Origin: Pleodorina starrii
Lineage: Eukaryota; Chlorophyta; Chlorophyceae; Chlamydomonadales; Volvocaceae
Assembly: GCA_030267565.1 (NCBI GenBank)
Contig: BRXU01000001.1
Span: 5,580,001 to 5,644,000 of the forward strand
Length of the DNA stretch: 64,000 nt
Reading direction: 5' to 3'
In this document: one piece after another, positions 1 through 10,412 of the stretch
Numbering within the stretch: the first letter of the stretch is position 1
How the letters are laid out: the number at the start of each line of letters is the position of its first letter
Translations under genes and position numbers: made by a program
The notes under the pieces: generated by a model
What the model saw: the letters and a program-made list of their open reading frames with translations, nothing else
Told to the model about the DNA's origin: nothing
The model's database searches: none

Positions 1-580
1 GAGTTGGGAGCGAGGTGTTGGCAGCTCCGAAGGTTTCATACAAAGGAACATGCTCAGACATCCGACCACAGCGACCGCTGAGAAAGCTATGAGGGCAACC
101 CTAAAACCCTAAACGTCGTTCCGGACGCCCGGCAACCCGGACTTTGAAGCCTTGCAGGAGGCGGCCGCAGCCACCGTACGTACGGAATGGATGGCTTAGT
201 TGGGTGCGTAATGGCTGGAGGGTGACACGGGGCTAACAGCCCGCTGCCCGCCGATCCACATGTGCATGTGTTGATGTGTAAGCGTTTCAATTCTTGCTTG
301 CACCCTGTGCACCGTCACTCCCTCCTGCTGTTGCGCACAGGACGAGTGTAGCAGCCGATGCCGACCCAGCCGCAGCAGCCCGGCCTTCCGGAGGGGGCCA
401 CCACCACCACCGGTGCCGGTGCCACCTCCGCCGGGGGCGGCTGTGGTGGTTTTGGAGGCGGCGGCGGCACGCCCAGCGGCGCGCCGCCGCTGCCGCTGCC
501 TGAGGTCGTCGCTGCTGCGCTGCGGAGCGGCCAACGGCTCAGTCGCCAGTGCGATGAGTGTCCGCCCGTTACACACTCTG
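1..580. other. GC-rich low-complexity DNA, no supported gene
   Basis: Several frames are open around 290-560, but all of them are Ala/Gly/His/Arg-rich readings of the same GGC/CCG-rich sequence. None shows a recognisable domain. A CAG acceptor-like site near 330 followed by an open frame (about 358-560, Pro/Gly-rich) could be an exon of a gene running in from outside the window, but nothing confirms it. The telomere-type tract at 99-113 lies inside this stretch. Confidence 0.3.
99..113 (-). repeat. Interstitial telomere-type repeat, C-strand orientation
   Basis: About two copies of CCCTAAAA, the complement of the TTTTAGGG telomere repeat known from Chlamydomonas reinhardtii. This orientation is the one found at the left end of a chromosome. 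A matching G-strand tract lies at 1013-1049, so the 0.9 kb between them is bracketed like a tiny linear chromosome. Confidence 0.6.
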
Positions 581-1003
581 AGCGAGTGAAGCCGTTCCCC
601 CACCCAACCCAATCGCTCTCACCATACATTCTGCTGAAAGCAATGAAACCTGCCACACTTACATTACGAGCCTCCGTCGAGTACTTGACTGGACGGCGTC
701 CATCCCTACCTTCACATCCCAACTGCCATGCTGGCACCGCCCTCTCCTGGACACCTCTCCAATGGGTGCGCGCGCAAGCGGGTGCAAAGTATGACTGTCC
801 CGGTATGTGGTTCCCTCCTGTAAGCAAGCAAGTGCGACATACAACCGTGCGTTCCATGGCCGAGTGAAGCGACACTTCATTCCCTGGCGCTTCATGTCAA
901 ATATGCGCTTTGATACAATGTTAAGGGCGCCATGTAAACAGACGGATCAGTGCAAAAGATGAAAGATGGCGACGAGGAAAGGCAGTGCCTTAGGGCCGCC
1001 GCG
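581..1003. repeat. Dispersed repeat element, short copy
   Basis: Two blocks match a second locus in the window. Bases 581-652 match 56123-56193, and 675-1003 match 57428-57765, in the same order and orientation. Shared landmarks are CCGCCCTCTCCTGGACA, GTGCAAAAGAT and CGAGGAAAGGCAG. The right-hand copy carries about 1.23 kb between the blocks where this copy has about 22 bp. This copy is therefore probably an internal deletion derivative, or the other carries an insertion. No terminal inverted repeats or transposase are evident. Confidence 0.65.
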
Positions 1004-1012
1004 ACGAAAAGC

Positions 1013-1049
1013 TTAGGGTTTTAGGGTTTTAGGGTTTTAAGGTTTTGGG
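1013..1049 (+). repeat. Interstitial telomere-type repeat, G-strand orientation
   Basis: Three successive TTTTAGGG units followed by degenerate ones (TTTTAAGG, TTTTGGG). It sits directly to the right of the dispersed repeat at 581-1003 and faces right, as a right chromosome end would. It pairs with the C-strand tract at 99-113. Confidence 0.75.
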
Positions 1050-1170
1050 CCGGCAATCCTGCATTTAAAGGTCATGTGCAAGGCATAGACCGCGCGAGCA
1101 TGGCGGTTCCCTGTGTCTAGCAACGCAGAGCACGGTGTCAAAGTGGGCGCTTCCCTGTGGCGCGCGCGCC

Positions 1171-1411
1171 GGCAATTGTGCTGGTCGACTGCATGGGACC
1201 TGTCGTACGCCTGAGTGGCGGCCATTCAGGCGTACGACAGGTCCCACTTGCACTAAAGGATTTGTTTTGCTCGGCCTTGGTGCGTGATACTGTTTCCTTT
1301 GAACTTTCTTTGACAAAACCATAACTTTTACCTTTATTCGTTTTTCTTTGGCAATGTTAGGCGGTTGGCAATTGTGCTGGTCGACTGCATGGGACATGTC
1401 GTACGCCTGAG
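1171..1411. repeat. Pair of 45-bp direct repeats, one forming a perfect 20-bp hairpin
   Basis: Bases 1171-1215 recur at 1367-1411 with one visible difference (GGGACCTG against GGGACATG). The end of the first copy, 1195-1214, has a perfect inverted complement at 1226-1245, leaving an 11-base loop. The second copy lacks that partner. About 150 bp of AT-richer sequence separates the copies. The arrangement resembles the end of a small foldback element, but no coding capacity is present. Confidence 0.6.
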
Positions 1412-2674
1412 AGTAGTATTATTATTATAAGCTGTTGTGCTGTGCCGGTCGAGAGAATGTCTTGCATTTTCCAGGGCAGGGCAGGGCAGGGCAGGGCGGG
1501 CGGTTGACTAAGCCGTTGGACTGGGCGCGGCCGCCAGCAGGGCGCAACGACCCAACCCACAAACAAGGGGTTGGTGTCGGCTTCCTTGAAGCCGGAAAAA
1601 GGGCGGGGCCCCGTTCAATCCGTACGGGTGGAGTTGAAGGGCCAGGGCGGCGAGGGCGTGAAGTGTGAGAGTGTCAACATTCGTGCTGATAGACAGCCAG
1701 AGCTTTCAGCAATTCGCCCCATGTTTAGGCACTGAAAGCCAGGTTAGCGGCCCTGGGGCAGGGTGTCAGGCCGCCCACACCCCATTCAAAATGTTCGCCT
1801 AGTCATGCTGAAGGTGTCCTCCAGCGGGGTCTCGGGCTGAAACGTGGCGCCTGGTGAGATCGGGCGTGGGCAAGCCTGGGTGCGCAAGGCCCTTGATTGG
1901 CATCTTAACATTTTGCTGGCAGCCAGGCTTGTGCGCAGCACGCGCATTAATATTTGACATATGAATTGTGATATCCTGGATTTTATGGTAAAATTTGCGC
2001 AAATTATGGTCCTGTGTGGGCCTCACGGCAATAATTTCTTTGAGGGCTCGGGAAGGGTCCGGGCTCGGGAAGTTGTTTTTCTGGTGGTGCGCCGTACTGC
2101 GGAGGGGTGAGCAAACTTTTGGCCTATGCAGGAGGTAGGTTCCTACACATAGGTTCCTACCATGTGACCAATTTTTGTCTTCCCTTTGTGGGATTCTGGG
2201 TGGGATGGGCGCTTCGCAGCGACCGCGGCTTTCGGGCCGTTCAGCCTGCCAGTTGGCTTCTCGTTGAGGAGTTGATTCGGCGTTTTCTCGCTGTCTCCGG
2301 CTGGTCGGCGTCTCCGACTCGATGGTGGACGATCTTCTGCTCGCTGGGCTTCTGGTGTTCCGCTCGTCGCCTGTGGAGCTTCGTCGTCTGCATGTACTTC
2401 TGCAAGCTGTTGGGGCCCAGCTTATGCGGCCGCCGGGGCGGCCGTTGTAGGAGCGCTTGCGATGATGATGCTTCGGGATGGCGGCGCGCGGCTCGCCGGC
2501 TGCCTACGTTGGGCAGCAGGCTAATTCGCTATCGTTTGGGTTTGCCTTCTCGCTCGGACAGCGGGTTGCGTCGTTGACGCTTGGGTTGCGTCTTGAACGC
2601 GTGGTAGGAGGGTCCGCCCGTGCGGCCTTCTCTTTTGCAGCCCGTGCTGCCGCGTCCCACTAGGGGGCGTTCGC
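1412..2674. other. No supported gene
   Basis: The stretch includes a run of GGGCA units near 1474-1500 and a locally AT-rich patch around 1940-2040. Open frames here lack ATG starts, domains or plausible splice structure. I see nothing else that I can support. Confidence 0.3.
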
Positions 2675-2685
2675 TATAAAACAGG

Positions 2686-3144
2686 ATGCGGAATTACAAG
2701 GGCCAGACTTTCTGCCAAGTCGCGCTGTCATGGTGTGACTCGGGGTGCGGATTCGGCTGCACCCTTGCGATGGACCAGGAGCTTGGTAGGCGCTACCTGC
2801 CCAGGGGCTCGGTTGGGAGCTACTTGTGTGTTGTTTTCCAGGAGCATGGTCGGCGCTTCCTGTCCAGGTGCTCGGTTGGGAGCTACTTGCGTGTTGTTTT
2901 CCAGGAGCATGGTAGGCGCTTCCTGTCCAGGTGCTCGGTTGGGAGCTACTTTCGTGTTGTTTTCCAGGAGCATGGTTGGCGCTTTCTGTCCAGGTGCTCG
3001 GTTGGGAGCTACTTGTGTGGTGTTCTCCAGGAGCATGGTCGGCGCTCCTTGACTCTTTCACGCTTCGTGCGTCGTGCGGGCTTGGTGCTGATGGGCCTTG
3101 GTGGCTTTGCTGTTGGCATCCTTTTGCGGGTGCCCCTGGGGTAG
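2686..3144 (+). CDS. Hypothetical ORF spanning a 63-bp minisatellite (doubtful)
   Basis: A 152-codon frame starts at an ATG about 10 bp after a TATAAA at 2676. Nearly half of it is made of the 63-bp tandem repeat. Because 63 is a multiple of three, the repeat keeps reading frames open on both strands; a 193-codon frame overlaps on the minus strand. The encoded 21-residue repeat contains motifs such as SVGSYL and VFQEHGRRF and matches no family I recognise. I regard coding as unproven and the openness as probably a consequence of the repeat. Confidence 0.15.
   Translation: MRNYKGQTFCQVALSWCDSGCGFGCTLAMDQELGRRYLPRGSVGSYLCVVFQEHGRRFLSRCSVGSYLRVVFQEHGRRFLSRCSVGSYFRVVFQEHGWRFLSRCSVGSYLCGVLQEHGRRSLTLSRFVRRAGLVLMGLGGFAVGILLRVPLG
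2777..3048. repeat. 63-bp minisatellite, four full units plus a partial one
   Basis: Units run 2777-2839, 2840-2902, 2903-2965 and 2966-3028, with a partial unit to about 3048. Each begins AGGAGCATGG or a close variant and contains CGGTTGGGAGCTACTT. Units differ by a few substitutions and show no length changes. Confidence 0.85.
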
Positions 3145-3645
3145 GATGGACAGTCTGTCTAGCCTGTACGGCTAGCGACCGGTGTGAAAACCGGTCCCCC
3201 TTGTAATCGTCGATTCCTATGCTGGATCGTTTTGCAGACAATAATTACAAATTCTGCTATTATCTTTCTGTCTTGATAGCAACAACACTTAGCAAGGTGT
3301 AGTTAGGTATCGTAAGTTCCAATGACTGACGGCAACCTCGACTCTCCGCTGCGTCCACCTCTGTTTGAGCTGGGCCTTTTGCGTAGTGATCTTCTTCTCT
3401 TGGTCAGTAGGTAGGAGCTTTGTCAGGAACTGCGGAATTGCGGGCTGGGCTCCGGGCACCGGCCGAGGTGATGCTGCACAGGTACGCGTTCTGCACACGG
3501 CTTGCTTGATTGCTGGCTGGCTGGCTTGCTGACTTGCTTGCTTGCTTGCTTGCTTGCCTCAACGACGTGCAGTAAGGTCGAGCCCTGCTTGACCTCGTGG
3601 CGAGATGGCTTCCGCGGCGCTTCAGGGCAACATCTGGACCAGCCC
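3145..3645. other. Intergenic stretch with a GCTT/GGCT simple repeat
   Basis: No coding frame with domains or splice structure is seen. The one clear feature is a run of GGCT then GCTT units at about 3512-3558. Confidence 0.4.
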
Positions 3646-3649
3646 CGAA

Positions 3650-3910
3650 GCGCTACCAATGATTCCGCGGCATGTGTACATATGTATATGCTAAAGTGCC
3701 CCTCTTGGCTGCGCTGAGAGGAAGGCTTGTTTGCAGCCTCCTCTGCACGTAGGTTTTCGCCGGCCAGGGTCACAGGGCGTGAGCGCGTGACCCTGGCCGG
3801 CGAAAACCTACGTGGAGAGGAGGCTGCAAACAAGCCTTCCTCTCAGCGCAGCCAAGAGGGGCACTTTAGCATATACATATGCACACATGCCGCGGAATCA
3901 TAGGTAGCGC
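3650..3910. repeat. Near-perfect inverted repeat, arms of about 124 bp, possible hairpin RNA source
   Basis: Left arm 3650-3773 and right arm 3787-3910 are reverse complements with only a handful of mismatches (for example near 3657 and 3748). The loop is 13 bases at 3774-3786. Transcription across it would give a stem of about 124 bp. Bases 3911-3934 repeat the loop-proximal part once more in inverted orientation. Long hairpins of this kind are known small-RNA precursors in Chlamydomonas, but they can also be the ends of a foldback transposon. No ORF is involved. Confidence 0.85.
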
Positions 3911-3934
3911 CAGGGTCACGCGCTCACGCCCTGG

Positions 3935-4435
3935 GTGCCGGTGGGCGGTGTCGTGTGGCAGGCGGCTTGCAATGTGGGTTGCTTTTGCAATGTGGGTTGG
4001 GTTGCTTTTAAAGAGTGACACAGCCACAGACGCAGCAGCTGTCCCTGAAACCCCTCCCTCCCGCCCCTGTGTGGTCCCTTCCCGCCCTGCCTGGCACTGG
4101 CACTGCCACTCCCTCTCCTCCCCACTAGCCCTCTCCTCCCCCTCCGCCCACCGCCCCCCACCCAACCCCTGCCCCCTCCCCAAACCCGAATACCCTGCCC
4201 TCCGCAGGATGGCGCTGCTGTGCCTGCCTTATGGCGTGTCGCAGCCTGGCCTGATGCGGAAGCCTGGTGGCCTGCATGGCTGACTGGCTGGCAGGCTGGA
4301 TGCATGGTTGGGCTGCTGGTGTGGTGTGGTGTGGTGTGGCTTCCCTTCCCCCGTCCCCCCGTCCATGTGGTGTGGTGTGGCTTCCCTTCCCCCGTCTCCC
4401 CGTTCAGCGGCTGTCGCAGCTTGATCATCAACGTC
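3935..4435. other. Pyrimidine-rich then TG-rich low-complexity DNA, no gene seen
   Basis: Bases 4060-4200 are C/T-rich with CCCC runs. Bases 4315-4400 contain TGTGG and CTTCCCTTCCCCCGTC repeated twice. Open frames are low-complexity only. Confidence 0.4.
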
Positions 4436-4477
4436 CGCAGTGACTCATTATTTTATAAAGGAGCATATCACTCCCTG
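4436..4477 (+). promoter_or_regulatory. TATA-containing 42-bp element upstream of the STPGR gene
   Basis: Contains TATAAAGGAGCA about 30 bp before the first ATG of the downstream gene, in a suitable place for a core promoter. About 38 of its 42 bases recur in each of the four B' segments of the duplicated block (starting near 25650, 29555, 40537 and 51525), where it lies just upstream of an exon. Promoter function is inferred from the TATA motif and position only. Confidence 0.4.
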
Positions 4478-4488
4478 TCCCCCCGTCC

Positions 4489-7400
4489 ATGATGAAACCT
4501 GCCGACCCGATCGGCGACGGCGCAGTCGCAATAGATTTTTCCATTTCGGACGATGAGTGGCAGATGGTTTTGCGGGGTTTCCAGGGCGGTCGGGAGACGC
4601 CGGAAACACCGCACGACGAACACAGCCTCGTTCGGTTGCTTGTGTTCCGATCATTCGAAATGTGAGTGTTATCTGCGAGGGAAGAGATCTCGCGGCGGCA
4701 AAGCACCTCCCGGCTCCCGCGCGTCTTCACGACAGCTTAGCCGAGCCTTACAACCTGCGAGCCGCCGCTGATGTGCCGCGTGACGCAGCGGCAAAAAAAT
4801 ACTACAAATTACCTTGTTAGTCTTGTAAGAATCTGAGCGATTTAGGAGTTTTGGGTTGGGGTGAAGGCGCCACCCCCAAGTTGCCGCTGCGCATTGCGCG
4901 CTGCCAACGGCACGCATGTGGTGCCCTGCGGGGCCGCGCCGTCCGCCGCCCGCATCCGTTCCTCGACACATGGTGAGCACTGCACAGCACTGCAGGGGCT
5001 GTACCCCGCCACCTCTTCACCCTAAACCCCTTTTCCCGAGTGCATGCCTCCCCGCCCGAGCCTCGCACAGCCGGGGCAGCCAGGGCCGCTGCTCCACCCT
5101 ACTCGTCCCCCGAGTCGGCTCAGCCCCCCCTGGTTGGTGGTTGCCCACCGCAGCTGCCGCGCCTCGCCACTGAAGGCCCTTCGTTCCCCTGCCGTCTTTC
5201 TGTAGGGCAATCAAAGCCCTGCCCTTCCTCTGACTTCCTCCCCTGACAAGGAAACACCCCGCACCATCGCTGCCGTACTGCCCCCTACACACGCCCAGGC
5301 GGCGCAAGAAGCGCAGTCAGCTGGATCCGGATCCGGGCCAGTACTGGAACCCACCACCGCCCGCTGGCCCCGTATGGACCATTGGGGCGCGCTCGCAGGG
5401 GCCGACGCCGTACAAGCCGGAAGCGGGACCCGGTACGACGCGCGTACGACATCGAACATGTGTGGGTCGTGCGTGTGGTGTGGCAAGTGCGGAAGGAGAA
5501 AGGGCAAGCGAGTGGAGTTCATTCGATACCGGAAGTGAGGCACAGATGTTGAGGAAGCGCCCGCCGCCGCCGCCAGCGGGCACCCAGTTCCAACACCGCG
5601 CGGCGCCAAACCTCTCATCCCCCCCATCAGCCCCCATGACGTTATCAACCCCATCACCCCCGTCGTGTCCGTGCCTCTGCTGCGGGCATCATCGTTACCG
5701 CCCCCTCCAAGAGACTACGGCGACCTTCGTGACGTGCACACCGGACCCGCTTGGACGCTGTGCCCCCGGACTCCCCCGCCCCCACCGGACCCCCTCCCCG
5801 GGCCGGGGGCGTACAACGACACCAGGCAGAAGGGAGGAGGGAGACATGACCACATGAGGCGGTTCATGGCGGTTCCCTTGACCTGTCCCCTCACAATGAC
5901 ACGTGCTGCCCCCCTGGGTGGCAGGAAGACCCAACTTCCTCCCCGTTCTCATGTCCAGACGCCTCCCGCCCCGGTCCCCGCACTCCCGGCCCCTGTCACC
6001 ACTCGCCAACCTCACGTCTCAATACACTCACACAGGTGATTTCCCGCCCCCGGGCTCATTCGGAGCGCGACCCGGTGTACCTGACCGATATGGGCGGGCC
6101 CTTCGACGACACGCTCGCCCCCCGGGTGTCGCCCGCCCGCCCGGCAAGGAGGGTCACGTTTCACCGAGACACCATGTTCAGGTGCAGTACTGTGTAACTG
6201 TATCATACGCGTTCCTAAGAAAGGGCTTTGGGTGGAGCCGGCGAAGCATGAGAGAGAGGGGGGGGAGAGAGAGGGGGGAGAGAGAGGGGAGAGAGGAGAG
6301 GAGGTCCTGTTTGGCGTCGTGGAGTTTAATGTTCTGGGGGGCGGGGGCGGGATCACTGGGCAGGGCGGCACGGGAGGAGAGGGTAACGGCAAAAATACGA
6401 CACCGCAGGGATGGAATACAGGCGATGTTGGCGACGAGGGGAGGGAAGGGAACAAACACGCACACACGCACACATGATGGCCTTGATCAATAACTGTACA
6501 CGCACTCCCGCGGCCGCGAACCCGATCCCCACCAGGGACTCCACCGACCCCACTCGCGGCGGCCGAACACGGCTCGAGGAGTCGGCCGTGTCAGGGCCGG
6601 GCGGCGCGGCCGTGCCCCCGCCCCGCGCCCGGACGCCCGCCGCCCCTGCGCCGCCCTCGCCCCCCCTGCCGCCCTCGCCGCCCCGTGAGTCCGGCATCTC
6701 CTCCGGAACGACATACCCCGCCTACAGCCCTCCTCGCGCAGCGCAGCGGCCCCGGCCGGGACCGGCGGCAGGCATAGAGTTGCCCCGAAACCAACCGCAG
6801 CAGCAGTCACCGCCGCAGTCACGGAAGCAGCGTCCGGCGTCGGCGGGGCCGGGAGGCCGGGCGGCGTCCCGGGAGCGGCAGCCACAACCGCAGCCGCGGC
6901 GTGATGCCGGCGGAAGAGTAGCAGCGGCAGCGGTGGCGGCCGCGCCAACGGCAGCGGTGCGCTCCAGGGAGGCTGCGATGGAGCGGGCGATGCAGATGTA
7001 CCGGCGTGTGGGTTTGGAGCAGCGCTACCTGGCGGGTGAAGGTGGAAACGGAGGAGCTGGTGGCGGCAGCGGCTGGGACAAGTTCATTGCAGGGGGGCTA
7101 CCAGCGCCCACTGCCACCGCCGGCGGCGGCGGCGGCGGCCGGGGCCCCCCCGTGTCTCCACCGCGGCAGTCTCAGCCTCAGCAGCTGCAGCAAAAGCTGG
7201 CGGCAGCGCGGCCCCGTGTGGCTACGCCGACGGCAGCGCGGCGGCCGACGGGCCCTGCTACCGCCGCCGGCAGTAGCGGCGGAAGCGGTGCCGGTGGTCG
7301 AACCCTGCCGGCCCGGCCCGTCACGCACCTACAGCAGCAGAGCTACATGGCAGATCTGGCGGCTCGCCAGGCAGCGTCGGAGCGGCAGCAGAGGGCGGGC

Positions 7401-8210
7401 GCCGCCGCCGCCGCGGCGGCGCCACGGCCTCCGGCCTCGGTGCCGGCTGCACGGCAGCAGGCCGCGGCTGAGCTGGCGGCGGCGGCGGACTGGGCGCAGC
7501 AGCAGGCCGCCGGCCATCAGGCGCAGTGGACGGCGGCGGCGGAGGGGCGCACGGCGCCGGGGCTTGGCGGGCCGCCGGCGCAGACCCAGGGGCCGCTGGG
7601 CATGCCGGTGGCGCGGGTGCGGCGGCAGCTGGAGGCGCGAGGCGTACCCGGGCGCCCGTCCACTGCGGGGCTCTCGCCGCGGGAGGCGGCCCTGGCTCGC
7701 GCGGCAGCTTACATGTCCGGCCGGGGAGCGACGGGGCCGGTGTTATTCGGTGGGGAAGCTGCTGGGCGGGGGCAAGGTCCTGTCGCTACCGCCGTCCCTG
7801 GTGGTGGTGGTGGTGGGGCGGGGGGTGCGGCTCTTCCGCGGTCATCATCAGTGGGTGTGCAGGCGGCACCGGAGCATGCACCGCGGGCACCTCGAGTGAT
7901 GAGCGCGCCTGCGGGTGGCATCGGAGCCGATGGGAGGTCGGGCTCGCGGAGGAGGGGCAGCAGCGGGCGGGCTGCTCGGAGTACCGTGGCGGCGGCGGCG
8001 GTGGTGGCAGGTGTGGCGGCCGTGGGGCCAACCGCTGTCGCAGCGGCAGCGGTTGGTGGCGGCGGCAGCGGGGTACCGGGGCCGAGAGCCGCCGGTTGGC
8101 AGTACGACGGCCGAGCCGCGGCGGGCAAGCTATTCCGCCGGCTGCGTTCCGCTGGGGACCGTTGCGGGGGATGTTTCGATAGTCCGTGCGGGCTTGGGAA
8201 TCGTCGTTAG
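4489..8210 (+). CDS. SHIPPO/STPGR-repeat (PG-rich) protein, multi-exon
   Basis: Phase-consistent exons are 4489-4661, 5299-5432, 5588 to about 5870 (3' edge unresolved), 6036-6181 and 6536-8210, ending at a TAG. The first exon encodes an acidic N-terminus (MKPADPIGD). Exon 2 has PDPGQYW and VWTIGAR. Exon 3 has TGPAWTLCPR and PLPGPGAYN. These fit the sperm-tail PG-rich repeat, in which PGPG-x-Y alternates with a GxR motif. Proteins of this family commonly bind ciliary or flagellar microtubules, which suits a flagellate alga; that role is inferred. The last exon (about 560 codons) is disordered, rich in Ala, Gly, Pro, Gln and Arg. Weak points are the end of exon 3 and the choice of first exon, although phases across the other junctions agree. 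Confidence 0.6.
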
Positions 8211-8483
8211 GGGGCGGCGCACGCTGTTTGGGACGGCGCCCGGCTGTGGGAAGGTTAAAACTCGAGGCTCTCGAAGTAATCAGGATAGACGTCTATGTGA
8301 CTAAAGTTATACGATCAAGTCGAACAAATGATATGGTGGCATGTAAGCATCATAACATTGGGATGTATGACGGCTTCGAAAGGCAGTTTCGAGCAACCTG
8401 GCGGCCGATGTCGCTCAATGCAACGTCTGTACTGTTGAAGTTTCCTGTAGGAAAAACAGCTGATTTATGCAATTTGAAGACCT

Positions 8484-10360
8484 GTGTGGGATCGTATGAA
8501 CTGTGTGTGGGATCGTAAGCATTGCGAACGAGTGGCGTACGAAAGAGGGTTACAAGCTTACAACTACATCAGACTCTATGAGCGGGTGGAACTGCGGGTC
8601 AAAGTTAACGGCTCTATTGGAGAGGCTTTCTCTTCCTCTCAAGGGGTGAAGCAGGGTTGCCCGATGAGTCCCACGCTGTTTGGTTTCTTTGTGGAGGGTT
8701 TTGCGGATTATGTCGACGCCCTGGATGTCGCGCTCCCGGCTGCCATGGCGGCCACCGATTGCCCAAGTGTGGAACGTCGGCGAGTGCCTTTGGCTCTCTA
8801 CGCGGATGACCTCAGTCTTTTTGCGGGGACAAAACGTCGTTTGATGAGCCTGCTCAGAGCGTTGAGGGAGTGGTCGGAAGCGTTCGGTCTCACTGTCAAT
8901 GCAAAGAAATGCGAGCTACTGTTTTTTTACCCCAACGACCAGGTCAGGAGCCATTTCTATGCGATCACTGATTTGGTTACTATGCGCGTAATGGAGGAGG
9001 GGCTGCCGGTGGACTGGCCTATTGTTTGGAAAACACGCGCACGCTATCTCGGGCTGCATTTTGGCCCTAACAGTGCCTTCGCTTCCTGCACGGATGAGCT
9101 TTATGCTGCGGGCCGGAGGGCCATGTTTGCCCTGCTCAGTAAATTGCGGCGGCAAGGGCTTCTGTTGCCTTCCATCGGTATGAAATGTTTCAACGCGCAA
9201 GTCCGTTCCGTGTTGTCGTACGGTTCGCAGTTGTGGGGTGCCGACTTGGTTTTAGCCTTGCTAGAGAGGGGTTTCCGGCCAATGAAGCTCCACGATCCTG
9301 CTATTTCGAAGCGGCTATCCGAGACCGTATGGTCAAGCTTCAGATTTCATTTATGAAGCAATTGGTTGGAGCCGCCGTTCCACCTCTTCAGTTGTTGTTT
9401 AGGGAGCTAGGTCAGATGCCCTTGCAGTTACACTGGGCTGAGTCTGTTTTTCGCTTTTGGAACAGTTTGGTGGAGGTCACTAGCACCGTGTACCACAGTG
9501 CCTTTCGCTACGAGATTCGGTTGGCTTTAGAAACGAATTTGCAGGGTGACTGTTGGGGCTCCAAGGTCATCCGGGTGCTGAATTATTTAGGGCATGTCTG
9601 GGCCGAGGACGCGGCGGCAGGTAATATCGATACTAGGGTCAGGCGGTACGCGGCTAGCAGGCTTGACGTCGAGGCGCTGATGGACACCCTCAGGGGTCGC
9701 GTCAACGACGACTGGGGTAGCGATAGGTTAGCCGTGGACCCGCGCGCTTTCGTTACAGACGCCAAAAGCCCGGTGTTAAGATGTGTCGCCATAAGCATTG
9801 GATGGGGCTGCCGAAGCAATTCGAGGGTTATATCCCCCCGGCACACCATCGTTCCTTATTTCGTTTTCGGTTGTGCGTTTCTGATTTGGCGGTTAACAGT
9901 GAGAGCAGTCGGTCTAGAGAGCTACGTGTATGCAAAGCGTGTCGTTCTGATGGCGCTATCGAAGACGAGAAGCATTTTCTGTGGGAGTGTCCTGCTCTTG
10001 TGTCGGCGCGGCAGAAGATTTGGGACTTAGGTGCACCCCAGGGCGACTAGCCCTCCGCCCTGGTGTACCCACTACTGCGAGTGTTCACGATGTCATGCAA
10101 GTTGATGACCAGCGTGGTCTTGCGAAAGCTATATACGAGATGTTTGCTTTGCGGCGTGAGCGTATCGCTTCCTAAGAGTTTGTTTGTGTGCGAACACATC
10201 CAGTCTACTTCATCCACTGCATCACAATCGTTTCGAATCGTTCTTTGTCTTTTTGGTTTTCTTTATCTCTTTTGCGCGTCTGAGGCGGTTCATGAGCCTC
10301 CGAGTTCGTTTGAGCCGTACGAGCTCACTGAAGCTTGTAACATCCATCCATCCATCAGAC
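8484..10360 (+). mobile_element. 5'-truncated, frameshifted LINE retrotransposon remnant
   Basis: From about 8484 the reading carries reverse-transcriptase blocks: GVKQGCPMSP near 8645 and the catalytic YADD near 8800. It lacks the upstream RT blocks and any endonuclease. The coding frame shifts near 9270, near 9780 and near 10050. The third frame has a CX2CX10HX4C motif (CKAC...HFLWEC, about 9930-9990), typical of LINE C-termini. The fourth ends at a TAA at 10173. The tail near 10341-10356 is a short CATC repeat, as expected at a LINE 3' end. Three frameshifts and 5' truncation mark it as dead. It lies only about 50 bp upstream of the protease gene's first ATG. The exact 5' boundary is uncertain; 8211-8483 is unassigned. 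Confidence 0.8.
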
Positions 10361-10412
10361 TCTGAAAGGCAAGCGGAGCCTACTTGCTTGGAGTTTTGCA
10401 ATGATATGGTGT

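Noticed and set aside
2777..3048. CRISPR-like array
   Set aside because: The repeats are contiguous with no unique spacers, and the DNA is eukaryotic.
2660..3241. Minus-strand 193-codon frame over the minisatellite
   Set aside because: The openness follows from a repeat unit that is a multiple of three; no start context, domain or splice support.
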